Below, piece by piece: positions 10,021 through 22,400 of a stretch of 64,000 bases of DNA. The position numbers and the translations under genes are program-made. Under the pieces are notes generated by a model. That model saw only the letters and a program-made list of their open reading frames with translations. It did not search any database and was not told the origin of the DNA. Source of the stretch: Pisaster brevispinus (Eukaryota > Echinodermata > Asteroidea > Forcipulatida > Asteriidae); the NCBI GenBank assembly GCA_023634235.1, contig JAMKCF010000001.1, forward strand, positions 9,612,758 through 9,676,757. Direction: 5' to 3'. Positions within the stretch are counted from its first letter, which is position 1. Each line of letters begins with the position of its first letter.

Positions 10021-10296
10021 AATAAGTAAACGCTAAACAAACGATTTCAAAACTTTTTTTCTGACCATGTTTTAATAAAATTGTAGGATTCAGTCAACGC
10101 AGAAATTTTTAACAATGCCAGCCAAATTCATAGCCTTGAGAAAGACTCTACTAGGGTTGAAACACAAGGCATGCAAGTAAAAATTAAAGTACATTTATGA
10201 TTATTTATTTATTGTCATGCTATAAAATAACATTAATAGTCCGGGCTTCTATTGCAAACTACTGGTACAAATGTGTTTTAGACAATATTTCCATGT
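10021..10296. other. Spacer after the YqaJ gene, nothing recognised
   Basis: AT-rich sequence after the polyA signal of the nuclease gene and before the 43-bp array. No gene was seen. Confidence 0.4.
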
Positions 10297-10635
10297 GATA
10301 TCAACAAATGCCAAAGTCTTTGTATCTAATTTAAATATTGATATCAACAAATGCCAAAGTCTTTGTATCTAATTTAAATATTGATATCAACAAATGCCAA
10401 AGTCTTTGTATCTAATTTAATTATTGATATCAACAAATGCCAAAGTCTTTGTATCTAATTTAAATATTGATATCTATAAATGCCAAATTCTTTCTATCTT
10501 ATTTAAATATTGATATCAATAAATGCCAAATTCTTTGTATCTTATTTAAATACTGATATCAATAAATGCCAAGTTCTTTGTATCTTTAAATATTGATATC
10601 AATAAATGCCAAATTTTTTTGTATCTAATTTAACC
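10297..10635. repeat. 43-bp tandem repeat, about 8 copies
   Basis: Unit starts GATATCAACAAATGCCAAAG; copies begin at 10297, 10340, 10383, 10426 and so on. The first four are nearly identical and later ones diverge or shorten. It lies between the 3' ends of the two convergent transposon genes, where a bidirectional terminator region would sit. Confidence 0.92.
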
Positions 10636-10735
10636 TGCCTCCTTGCCAATTTTTAAAAATATTTTGTTTACTGATACATGTATCTTAACTTGTAACATTT
10701 GAAAATGAAGCAAGCGTTGAACTTTAAAATCTTAT

Positions 10736-10828
10736 TCTTATCAACATATAAATTCAAAAGCAAATATGGGATTAAAATCACTTTCTTATCAACATATAAA
10801 TTCAAAAGCAAATATGGGATTAGATTTT
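10736..10828. repeat. 48-bp direct duplication
   Basis: Two adjacent copies of a unit starting TCTTATCAACATATAAATTC at 10736 and 10784, nearly identical, just beyond the 3' end of the transposase gene. Confidence 0.85.
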
Positions 10829-10948
10829 CAACTTTTGACTTTAAATATGAAATGGATCTTTTTGTCCATCTTCTGTATTTGTAGTTTAACGTGCCTCGTC
10901 ACAAATTTGACAAAACTGGGCCAACGTCCAAGATTCAAAACTTTGTGT

Positions 10949-13306
10949 TTAGTCAAGGTTTGGTGCTGTTTCAGGCAGAATTGGGCTTTGCAGATTGACA
11001 AGCGCTGAACAGACTTTCAATATCAAGCTCGAAATCGGTCTAAAACTTCCATCTATAAATGTCAGGATTGAGTAATCCTTAATTTTGCCAATAGCCCTCT
11101 CAACATGTATTCTTGCCTTGGCTATCTTCACAGTGAATTTGGCTTCAGTTTCTGTGAACTGAGGTGTACTTAAAAAGGGTGGCAGGTTGACTGAAACACC
11201 TTGGGACATAATGTCGTGTATTAGGAAACCTTTATCTGCAAGGACAAGATCCCCGGGAACAAGGTGGTCTAGTATGCCAGAGTGCTGGACAATAGCCTTG
11301 TCAGACTTTGATCCTGGGTAAAGATCTGAAATGTATGTGATTACACCATTTGGAGCAACTCCTATGAGCGCTTTGAAGGTATTCCTGCTCTTATAATTTG
11401 AAAAAGTTTCCTTCTGTACTCCCATGTCATCTCTAACTTGTGCACACTGAAACTCCGTGCAGTCAAGTACAATCCTGCAGTTGGAGAAATTGTGGAAGAA
11501 ACCCGGTAGACAAAGATGATTTTTTGCCACAGATGGAATCCGGTTTCCCATCATGCCTTTAAACAGGACCTCATGCAGTACATGAATCCAAGTGTACACA
11601 ATGTTAGAGACAGTGCGATCACTTGCATTAAATCTAATTCCTAAATCGATTAAAGAAAGATTAAGTCTCAATTTCATTAAAGTGAGAAACAACTGGTCTT
11701 CTCTTGAGATGGCAACAACATTCCAACCATAATAATATGTGATCTCAAACCTTTTACACAAAGCATAAAGAGCCGTAAAGGCTACAGGGTTGAGGCCAGT
11801 AAAATGTTTGACAAGTTTTTCATAATCTTTATGCTCTCTCAATGTGGCATATGAGAATCGTTGCATTGAGATTTGTTTCCTGAAACATTTCACTTCCTCA
11901 GCAAGTCTCATATTTTCGGTCTTGAGAATGACAAGTTCCACCGTATCCTGATATGTACCAAAGCTCGAAGTCCTGAGTGCAGAGTCTGGTGTTGAAGACA
12001 CAGATGCAGGCGGTAGAGGTGATGAAGAAGGCGTGTGTTTCGCTGGTCTTGGAGTTGCTCTTTCTGGATATGACAGCCGACGTTTTCTATATATCAAATA
12101 AAATCAGGAAAAACAAATGAAATGAGCCCCGAAATTGTTTTCACCTGTGCTACACCAGTACCATAAAGCACAAAAAACCTGTATCCTCAAAAGGGATGTA
12201 TTGTATCCTCCCAGTATCCTTTTTGATTTTTTATTAATGATGAAATCTATTTTTTTTTTAGGAATGAAATGTGAAGAAATGTAAGGGTGGTTTTGTAACA
12301 AACTTATATTCCACATGAATTTACACGTAAATATGTTGATAAAATCAATATTTTTTTCCAAATAAACCTATCTTTTCTTTTTCTTTTCTGGGCTCTCGAA
12401 CTGCATGACTTTTTCATTTCGAGGGAAAATTGATGGAGTCACGTAGTCCTTACCGATCTTGTGCACCCCATTGCATAGTCTTGTGTGAGGTTTGGGTTTT
12501 GCACCATCACCTCGTCTGTCAAAAATAAAGACATAAATAATAAAAATAATAACAATTAAGTACAAAGTTCATGTACAATCATTTATGGAAATTCTTATTA
12601 TGAATCTTAATTGTACAGCAACATTGAGACAAAGATCAGGCCTACAATATGTAGCAACAAACTTACACAAACTTTCAATCATTAATGAAGCCATTTTTTC
12701 TTTGCAAAAAATACAATAATTAAAAACAAAGTAAAAAAAACCGGCACACGCACCCCGATTCACAAAGATTACACCCCACACATGATATAAATTGTATCCC
12801 ATAATAATATACACGCCAATATTATACAAACCGTCTTGTGATTCGCCTAGCATAGCTGCATTGATCACGATCGGCCAATCAGAACGCACCTTACGCTCAC
12901 GAACGGTTCCACTAGCGCATCACCACGCACATCGTTTTACACAAGCATTTCCACGTGAAAGATTGCCTTTGTTTACAATTTTCTATCGTCATTTTTGAGC
13001 TTTTGGGTGAAAAATAACCCACAAATGATAATTTTTATAACACCTTGATATATTGTGTGCCATTGGACGTCATCTTTAGATATCACTCTTTTCTGTGAAA
13101 CGATTTTTTACAGGTATTAGAAGAGCATGTTTCGGTATAGTGACTCTTTAGTCTTTACAATACATGAACAAACGGAAAACTTACCTGCACAAATCTTCCC
13201 AATGATCGTAGGCGGGTTTGTTGGTTTTTTCATTCGGAAACCGATAGAAACTACAAGTATTACTTTCATTTGTGTGACTACAATCACCAGCAAAACACAT
13301 AACCAT
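10949..13306 (-). CDS. THAP plus DDE_4 transposase, ISL2EU type, three exons
   Basis: Exon 1 (13306-13185) begins MVMCFAGDCSHTNESNTC, a THAP start with C-x4-C, FYRFPN and the conserved W, and ends in a consensus donor CAG|GTAAGT. Exon 2 (12515 to about 12368) follows TTGACAG in matching phase and holds the THAP end: LCNGVH (C-x3-H where C-x2-H is usual) and TPSIFPR. Exon 3 (12086-10949) has a coiled-coil-like region, an HTH_Tnp_4 helix-turn-helix (LFLTLMKLRLNLSLIDLGIR) and a DDE core with Asp212 (VLDCTEF), Asp288 (LADKGF) and Glu333 (ARIHVERA), numbering the 382-residue frame from 12097. The catalytic exon is intact. Exon 2 runs into a TAG just before its likely donor, so the exon 2-3 join is unresolved or damaged. 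It faces the YqaJ gene tail to tail. Confidence 0.82.
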
Positions 13307-13419
13307 CGTCGATCACTTTTAACTACAATTATCGAGCAACAAAAAAATCACTTTCGGTACGATAAATGCAGCGCAATGCATGCGGGCTGGGCAGTCGTCC
13401 GGTTGTTATGCAAGGTCGC

Positions 13420-13487
13420 GTGATCCATTGTTAATGAAGTACCAGTGACCTCAGCAGGAAGTGACGTATCACTTCGCTCGCGAATTA
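13420..13487 (-). repeat. Candidate right terminal inverted repeat of the ISL2EU-like element
   Basis: Partner of 8074-8144, about 115 bases upstream of the transposase start codon, which is where the outer end of the element would be expected. Both ends begin with a near-palindromic TTCGC-N-AGCGAA core. No clear target-site duplication is seen. Confidence 0.45.
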
Positions 13488-13942
13488 CGTTTTCATCGGT
13501 GGTGTCAAATGGTGTTCATCAGGTCAATAAACAATAACTACATCATTGTATACATTGTATATCTCTCTGTAAAATAGAAGTGGGTAGCTTAACATTACAT
13601 CCCTTCCTTAATTAAATAATCCTGTCATCGTTACAAATACAATACATGGGGAATGTTTCCTTCAATTCAATGTTGTAACTAACTTGTACTCTATAGTCAT
13701 ATGTATACTCCTATGTTGCCAAGGGTACTGACTAGCAGTAGCCTCAGGCAGTATGAATGGAACTACATGTATAATGGAAGATCTTTCTTGGTCATATAAT
13801 GAGTGAAATATATTAGTGAGTGTCTTTTCAAAACAAAAACAAAAAACAACCATAAAAACACATAAATAAAAATTCAGTTATGGATTTGTGTGGTGAATAA
13901 AAAAAATGTGTTCAATGGATTGTACTATTTTACTTTTGCTAG

Positions 13943-14475
13943 ATGCTGAAGGAAATGTTTGAACCTAGAGGAACAGCTGTACTGTCATCAGCTAAACCAT
14001 CAACGTCTTCAGCGTCTGCTACACTGTCCACAAAATCAAGTGATCTGATTGATTCATCTGATGAGGTAGATGTTAATTATTTAATATAACCATCTATTCT
14101 TCTAAAACAAAATTTTTACTAATTAAATTTGATTGAAAAGCATTACATAAATACTGAGTGTCATGTCTTAATTCCTTGAAAGTGTACAATTCACACACAT
14201 GACGTATTTACTTGTATTTACTTGTTTGTTCCTAGGAATTGACGTCGTCATCATCTGAAATGTTTAGATTTGCTGTAACCCATGATTCGTCGACCTACAG
14301 CTCAGATACCAAGGTTATTATCGTAGTCTGAATCGGATCTTAGAATAATGAAAAAAATAGAGTTTCAACTAAATATAGAATCTAGAAAGTTGATATTGTT
14401 TTACAGGAGGCTAAAAATGACAAGCTAGAGGAGTATGTAAATTATTTAACAGATATATTTTGTGGACCAAAATAA
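13943..14475 (+). CDS. Three serine-rich mini-exons, unknown protein
   Basis: Exons 13943-14065 (after CTAG, before GTAGAT), 14236-14313 (after CCTAG, before GTTATT) and 14407-14475 (after TTACAG, to TAA). All joins are in phase 0 and the frame stays open, giving MLKEMFEPRGTAVLSSAKPS and a serine/threonine-rich stretch ending in LTDIFCGPK. No domain is recognised. The style recalls the acidic, serine-rich exons of the Kolobok-like gene at 44665-44881. It may be a 5' or 3' fragment of such a gene. Donors 1 and 2 are weak, so this is moderate evidence only. Confidence 0.4.
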
Positions 14476-15549
14476 AAGTTTATTTACTCCAACTCTTTCA
14501 ATTAAGTTGATATTGCAATAGAAAGTTTATATATTAAAAGTTGATTACAATACTTTCACAAGCAACATTCTGTTGAATAATTTTGCCAAAGTTGTAATAA
14601 TGTGCAAATACAAAATGACACCTACTAAGTAAACCAAAATGCAACAATTTTTACAACTTAACTAGCAGAATTGACTATTCAGAAGTTCCATTGTACTGTT
14701 TGCTCTGAGCTAAATTGGGTTTCTGAAATAGAAACATTGCAAAAAATTACCATGAGAGTGTCAACATAACATAATATTTTTCCAAAAATTAAAAGATAGT
14801 ACATGAACATAAATAAAGAGCTGTAAAATACTTCCAAGTGGGCATTTTCATTACCAAAATAAAAAAGAGGGGGTAAAAAACTTACACTGTTACTTCTATA
14901 CATTGGTTTGTGGTTTTACCAGCACAACCAACATTTCAATATGTAAATAAGACTGTTTTTGTGCAGGACACATGTACTTTTAATTGAGGACTTACTAGTA
15001 AAATGTTGAAATTACTTGTTTTTTGGGCTACCACAAAATTCTGTTTAATTGCAACCTCTGGAAATACCATGCTGTTTGATTAAACTCCATACCAAGTAGG
15101 GGTCTAATGATATGATATGATCACAATGCACCACTGTTTGTTTTATTATGAAAAATGTAAGTTTAGGAAATGTTACACAGGAAACAATTATTAACACGAC
15201 AGTTAAAATAGCCCAAAAATTGCTCATATTATTTTATTTTATTTACACACTATTACTTTGTCAATTTATTGTCAATGTAATGTTATATCCCTATATTAAA
15301 GTAATTGACAGCTTTTGTACTGTGGAGTGAACTCTGACAAGTTGGTCATCAATACAGGGATGCATGTCTTTCCTTAGTGCCATACAAATCAGAAAACACT
15401 GTTTATATGCAAATATATTACCTCAACAGTTTTTATTTATTTTTATCAAAGTTGCATGTCCATGTCTAAAGTAAAATTAAACAGCAAACATATTTTTGAA
15501 AGAAGTACATGTACAATGTACATGAAAAGTGCATACACAAAAATGAAAG
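14476..15549. other. No gene recognised
   Basis: AT-rich spacer with short accidental frames only; contains several copies of the word ACATGTA common in this genome. Confidence 0.4.
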
Positions 15550-16295
15550 TTAATCCAAATCGGGATAGCTGAAGCCTTTGTATTTTTCATCTGGGTTCGG
15601 GTCGGGTATGGATTTGATTCACCACACAACATGGGAGTGGAACTTGACGGTAAGCCACATGTCGATATTTCCTGGAGATTAATAAGAATTTAATAAACAG
15701 AAAAATATAAGTACCAAGTAAGTAAACTTGTGAATTTACTATACTAGTTCATACTGCAATACAGTGTAGCCATTTATTTTGCGGAATCAATCAATCTATC
15801 TTAATATTTCTATCTTAATACATGTAATCTTGTTGACCATACAAACAATACTATAAAAATGGAAGGAGTCAGTTGTAACTTTCTGTAGAGTTATGTAATT
15901 TTATTAAGATTTTTTTAATGATCTGATTCTATGTTCTATTTAAAGTTGTACAGTGTACATGTTTATTTACAAACAACATGGTGTATATGGAGACAAAACA
16001 CAATGTCTTTTGTTGAACTTTTTCAATATACAATACTGGTAATATTATTAAACAGTTGTCAACTGTTCCCTGTATGCCCCTTCTTCCATATTGAGCTTGG
16101 TACTGTAAATGTGCAGTCTGCAGAACTGCAGGATGCAAACAGCAGGCTTCGAACCATTCATGCTGGCTGATACACTGGTCCTGAGCATCCAGGTTGATCC
16201 TCAAATCTGTCATTTTTGTGCGAATTGCATCAACCTCTTTATAGCAAATACAATTTGAAATATCAGGTTGCTCGATGCAATGTCCACAAGTACAC
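15550..16295 (-). pseudogene. P2X7 C-terminal-type zinc domain, last two exons, broken
   Basis: Exon from 16295 (after ATCCAG) encodes CTCGHCIEQPDISNCICYKE and then CISQHEWFEACCLHPAVLQ, the cysteine pattern of the domain first seen at the C-terminus of P2X7 receptors and found alone in many invertebrate proteins. The last exon (15671-15550, after CTCCAG) begins KYRHVAYRQ, then an extra G shifts the frame, an in-frame TGA follows the next nine codons, and the tail YKGFSYPDLD ends at TAA. Part of the middle is missing compared with the family pattern. The gene is probably the continuation of the exon at 27930-28171. Confidence 0.68.
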
Positions 16296-16341
16296 CTGGA
16301 TATAATAAGGGGGGAGAGGAGAAAAAACCTTAACATTGTGA

Positions 16342-18056
16342 TGTGTGCAAATACTTTTTGTGAAGTTCATTTACAAATAAACCTCACAAAAACAAGTTTT
16401 AATTTTACTAAAACTAGGATTACTTTATTCATTAACTTTTAATATTTATATATAATTTTTTTAATTTTTTTTATTTTTATTTTTTTTTTTGGGGGGAGGG
16501 GGTAGGCTTCCTTTTTGTCTTTTTCTTGTTTTGTTATTTGTAAGCCTATACAAGTGTAGGCTTATGCATGGGTCCTTGTGGGAAAACAACGGAACAATGG
16601 ACCCCACAAGGTATTCTTCATTTAACTTGGACCCAACAGACCGGATCCATAAGTGTGGGGTGTGTGCCCCAACACATGCCAACTTAAAGGGTACACTACA
16701 TTTAACAATTGATTAATTGAACAATACTACCCAACAAGTTTGCGTGTGTGTGTGTGTGTGTGTGGAGGGGGGGGGGGGAACTTGATCCCAATATTTCACA
16801 TCTTTGAATGATTAGACGCTGTACGTGTAGTAAGTTACTTTTTTAGGATTTCACCCATGCATTGCATCAAAACATTTATCAAAAATTTCTTTTAAACCTT
16901 TATGGTAAAAAGGGTGCACTAAAATTAAATACCACACTGGATAGGAATACTGCGTAAGGTGATAAACAATTTATTTTGCACATTCCGGGGTCAAAATACC
17001 AACCTAGCTTACATTACTAATGCCGTCAAAACAATGTTTGATTTTTGAATGGAGCCTGATAATTAATTCACCCATAAGAAAGCCTATAAACTAAAAGCAA
17101 AACAGTTTTCTACACCTATTTTCTTTTCTTTTTTAATTAAAATTATTCAATTAGTACTAGTACTAGTACTAGTACTTTTTTAGTAGTAGTGGTGAAAATA
17201 TACATAAATATCAAACTTTTTCATCATGAACATGTTCTCTCGGAACAGTACATGTAGGATGTACTAGTGTAAAACATACTACTACTAAGCACTATTATTA
17301 TGACTATCATTCACTACGTAAACTATGCCTGTACAATTCACACGTGTGTGGTGATCCATGTGTGTACTGGCAGTGGCATGAAGGTACCCATGTAGTCAAT
17401 CGGCAAAATTCACTGTGCAATGCGAAGGATTATTTTACAAACCCAATAGTTAGTGTAGAACTAGACCCAGTAGCTTAAAAAACGCCTACTGGCTTCTTGA
17501 TATGTCTGAAATGCAACATCAGTCATTTAATTGTACTCACGATCATGTTTTGTACTCACTACATTTTTAGTCACTATGAGCTGAGAAACCATCCATCACG
17601 ATCTATATCGTGCATGTATCGACGGGTGCCCTGCCTCAACAACCGCGTAGTTTACATGGTTGAGGCAGGGCACCCGTCTGAAAAGCAGGCGGTTGTTTTT
17701 ATAAGCTATTTTGTTGGGTATTTTTTTCATTGAGCCATTTTTTGTGGCTTGGTGTGGTGAAATCAAAGCAAATTGAGGTTTAACAATTGAGTGTACTATT
17801 AATTCCTGGGGTTAAGTACGACCACAGATGACAAAATTTCGAAAAAACGAGTACAGCGCCCCAGTTAGTGGGTCTTTTCTAGACTAACTACACTAGACTC
17901 TAGTGAATATTTAGAACTACGCTACGTTGGGCTACGTAGGTTTTTCAAATGAAATCAAGTCAAAATTTGAACCACCTTCACTAAATAAAAACCAGAAATG
18001 TATTAGAATTCCGGACTCTACTCACTAGTCTGTTTAAAAGACGATCGTTGTCCTAA
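16342..18056. other. Low-complexity intron-like spacer
   Basis: Holds a T-rich tract with a G run (16445-16503), a GT microsatellite followed by G12 (about 16741-16779), a palindromic AGTACT repeat (17154-17176) and the hairpin cluster at 17597-17700. No coding gene seen. Confidence 0.5.
17597..17700. other. Cluster of inverted repeats with mutually exclusive pairing
   Basis: Arms 17622-17640 and 17659-17677 are perfect 19-base complements around an 18-base loop. A 6-bp hairpin (CACGAT/ATCGTG) lies at 17597-17612. The loop start AACAACCGC (17638-17646) is also perfectly complementary to GCGGTTGTT at about 17689-17697, giving an alternative fold. GC content is far above the surroundings. Confidence 0.7.
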
Positions 18057-18580
18057 CACTGTGAATGGCCTGGATGTGATTTTACAACACAAATGGAAAG
18101 GCTATTTTGTTGGATGTGATTTTGGGGCTAGAATGTGATTTTATCCAAAATCACATCCGAGCCAGAAATCACATCCATGATAATTGCTCATAGCCAAAAT
18201 CACATCCACTGTCTGGCTGAATTACCAAAATCACATCCACTGTCTAGGCCCTTGCCAAAATCACATCCAAGCCAGAAATCACATCCATGATAATTGCTCA
18301 TAGCCAAAATCACATCCACTGTCTGGCTGAATTACCAAAATCACATCCACTGTCTGGGCCCTTGCCAAAATCACATCCAAGCCAGGAATCACATCCTTGG
18401 TTAATTGCCACTATCCAAAATCACATCCACTGTCTGGCTGCATTACCAAAATCACATCCACTGTCCCGGCCCCGGCCAAAATCACATCAGAGCCAGAAAT
18501 CACATCCATAGTAATTGTGCCTAGCACAATGTCTGGCTGCATTACAGAAATCACGTCTGGTGCGAGGCAGAAATCACATG
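18057..18580 (+). mobile_element. Repeat element built of AAATCACATCC units, copy A
   Basis: Begins CACTGTGAATGGCCTGGATG and is then made of short units such as CCAAAATCACATCCACTGTC, with a higher order near 100 bp. The same start and the same order of units occur on the opposite strand at 27927-27370, so this is a dispersed element and not a simple satellite. No coding capacity. Copy A is probably interrupted near 18580 by another element. Confidence 0.75.
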
Positions 18581-18581
18581 G

Positions 18582-19458
18582 GTACGTTTCGCTGCTAACT
18601 TCGCTGCTAGCTATATTAGCAAACATTTTTGATCGTGTGAGCACAGAATGTTGCTATTTTTGCTGCTAACTTCGCTGCTTACTCCAAACGTTAGCAGCAA
18701 AAATTTCCGCTGCTAATAACTCAACTAATCAATGATATTTGATAAAGGAATTTTTCTCGTGTGAACGCAACTGACCTTAGCTAGCTGTAAACCTGATTTC
18801 AGCAAGTTGATTTTTCAACGCTGTTTATTATTTTTCTCCTTGTGTTGCGTGTAGGCCTAGACAAGTTTGTACAACTAAGTTGACGTCATCTATATTCATC
18901 ATAATGGTTAAATTGTACTCACTACTCATAACATAAACAGAGAATAAAGCTTAGACGAAAGAATCGGCCACCTTTAGGATCCATGTTAGTAAATTATTAA
19001 ATCGATTTAAAAACGTTTCCCACGTCCGTCGGCAACCTTGCGAGGTGATCAACCTCCTTCCCATAGACAGGCAACGCACGTGCTGTGGTACGATGACATC
19101 GCACACAAATGGGGACGAAATTGTAACACTGAACTTGGCTGATGAGGCAATGTGTTCAGTGACAAGAACGGACCATAAAAAAAACATTTCTCATTCCGAA
19201 TCACTGGGAATATAATACAATCACTGCAAACTAAGACAAAAAATGTGGACCAACATGTAGACTCTTCAACAAAACTACTACAGTGGCAGAGAAAACTACC
19301 TCAAGCTGAAACATTCTGTGCTGGCTAAACTGCGACCATACCTCGTGTGAACGCAAGGTACTTTTTAGCCAAGTCAAGCGAACCCCGCCGCTGTGAATAT
19401 TTAGCAGTGAAGTTAGCAGTGAAGTTTAGCTACTCGTGTGAACATCGTACATTCCAAT
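18582..19458. mobile_element. Candidate MITE with GCTGCTAACTT inverted ends
   Basis: Left part has GCTGCTAACTTCGCTGCTA; the right part, read in reverse, has CACTGCTAACTTCACTGCTA followed by the word TTCACACGAG, which also recurs inside. Inverted similarity near both ends and insertion in copy A of the ATCACATCC element suggest a non-autonomous transposon. Exact ends are not certain. Confidence 0.45.
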
Positions 19459-19469
19459 GTCACATCTTG

Positions 19470-22400
19470 GTCCCCCAAGGGGTTGCGGTCGCATTATTAT
19501 GAACGAGTTCAATAGACTTCAAAAACTACACAACGATCACAGCCAGCGTCTGTGGTTGACTACTAGTTTAAGTTTTGCATCTTATCACCATGGGAAGTGG
19601 ACTGTGATACATCTTTACTTACCGGCATGATCAGAATTGCTAACCAGATTATGTCAATAATCACTGCCCGCAATGATTATGTTAAAAACTCAGAGAATCC
19701 TAATTAGTTTTCAGATCTTTTTTATCCATGCAGGAGCAGTATTTATGTTGTTTTACATTGTTGCTCAGTCACCGTAAAACACCATTAGACTGGAAGATGA
19801 TACACATTACATGTAGGCTTTCACATACCAATGACTGGGGGGGGGGTGGGTTCTTGAATATAATGTTTGTTATGCTCGATGTAACTACCTTATCAATATA
19901 ATTATGATCAAGTCATCATTCATGTTTACCCCTGAAGTTATAAACAAGTACCACATGAAATTGGCAAAACCTAAAAGTAACAGGAGAGTTGACAATATAA
20001 AAGGGTAGTTACAATGGAATGCCACTAATTTGAACCACAACATTTCTATACAAATTCTTTCTGTTCAGAGTAAAATGAGTATTGGGGAAAAAACATTATT
20101 GCTAGGGACGGTGAAGACCATGCAGATGTTCAAATTCGGCGTCACACAGGAGCGAGTTTTGAGAAAAGTGAATATTCAGAGACTTTCAAATTGTATGCCT
20201 ATGCCAGAAAATTTGTAGGAAATATACATTTTCTACCAAAATATAGCCAAAATATTGCCAAATTAGACACATTTAAATTAATAAAAATGTTCAAGGTTGC
20301 AAAGTTTTTGTTGTTGTTTATGTTTCTTTGATAACAATATCTCATGGACCAAACAACACTGAAACTAACAGCAATAATGTAGTCATAAGGGAGACCCTAG
20401 ATATAGAAGTTACAAAGGCCGCAAAGTCAGAAATTTATTTAGGCGCCTTCAGAGCATTGCCTGTCCAAATGGCCATCCTTTCCCCATGAACCTCACTCGC
20501 CCATTACTTTGGAAAGGGCTATACATACAAATCCCTACAGTACAGTGTATATACTGGTGAATGTTGTCTAACATTCCAGTAACAACTACATCATTCTACG
20601 ACTCACTTATTCTGCTTGTAATATTTTTAAAGCTTGACGTAACGTTTATGTTGAGGTTGATCAGATATCGAAACCTAAAACAAACAAAAAACAAAAACAA
20701 ACAAACAAACACAAAATGAGCAGACCTACCCGACATTACACTAAATTTGGACCCTAGACATGTGTATACGCGCCAAATTATGACACGCATGCACGGAAAA
20801 TCGCAACCCTCCTCCCCCATGAGGACTAATTTTCCAAGATTTATTTTTCTGCATCAATTATAATCCGACTGATGTTACAGCTTTAGGTAGGCCTTTACTA
20901 TTTCTTGTTCTTGGGTGACTTGTCTTTTCGAGTGGATTAATTTTATTGCTAGAAATTCATATTAAAATAGTGTTTTTTCTTCTTACCTACCATGTTGGTA
21001 GGTAGACCAATATCATAATATTATGTAAATGGCAACATTTGGCTTCTGTTGGTGTACAGGCAGACAGACAGATAATGTAAAACAATCTTTAAAATGTAAA
21101 AACATACAGAATACTCACATTAATATTATATCTTGTAGCACCTCTTTATGCTCGCCCATGCCAAAATTTCAGCTGACATTGCACACTCATTCGTGTTTGC
21201 CTTTAATTTCGTAAACGTGACTGCGAGCATAGAGGTTCTTTATGCTGCGAGTAAGCCTTATGTGTGGGGAGTTGAGCAGTCATCGAAAACCCATTCCCCG
21301 CGTCCCGCGCGCGCCAAAAAAAAAAAAAAAAAAAAAAAAAAGGACTGAGTGAGACTTACCATCGACATAGCAGATTCTGGACGAGTAGATTCTGGACACT
21401 AGACCTTCCGTTAACTTCAATATTTATCAGTGAATTGGGGAAAAACAATATTCCAAGTCCCGTCTTAAATAAAACACCGTTAAACAGATGACCAGTTTCT
21501 GACATTAACAGTGGGCAATTCACACGTCATAAGAAGATAAGCCAGTTTGCTTTTAAGATATCTACCTCCATGGTTTCACATATTGCCCAGTAGTCATAGC
21601 AACACTGTGACATGGCCTAAACCACAGTCCATGCAGGGCTTGATTACGTAATTTTAATTGACTGATGACTGCTGTCCTGCATAAGGCCCTGTTGTATGAA
21701 CATGTAGCTTGGACGATACCTGTACATGTTGTAGCGTTTCTTCAAAGTTCCATCATTAAAACCCGATGCTCTAGTAGTGCATGTATGGCATCTTATTCTT
21801 ATGAACTTCAACAAAAGCTTACCATAAATTAATAAGGTTTATTAGAAGTACATCTACGTGTAAATGTACTGTTTGTTAAGTACACCGCAGAACAGCTTGT
21901 AAGAAATACTAAAGTGATTACTAATTTATTTATTCATGAAAAAAACACACCAAAAAACAAAAATACTGCCAGGCAAAACACTGCACATGTTTACATGATC
22001 TATATGGGATTTGTTTTACAAGTGCTGTAACTTTGTAGGCAGTAACGGGAAATACGTGCTACAAGGCCATAGCTCTGGCCATGGAGGCTGTTCTGAGTGC
22101 TCATAGTATCAAGCTGACAAAATCCAATCACAAACTTACCCTAACTATTTATGTAATCGTCAAATTTGTTGCTCAGTGCAAACTGCTTATCGATTTGGAA
22201 AGTGGAAAGTGGAATCCAGTTTAAAATAATAAGAATAACAATAATAATGTAAAAATGAAAATACTTTGAAAATGGGGGATAAGATCATTTGGGGGGGGGG
22301 GGTAGCTCAAGATTTGATGTTGCTAACGCTTGGCCAAATTAATATTATATAACTTATTCAGTAATCAAATGTTGGCAAACATTTCAAGTAAGTCGTCTGC

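Noticed and set aside
10297..10635. CRISPR-like array from the 43-bp repeats
   Set aside because: No unique spacers; a plain tandem repeat.
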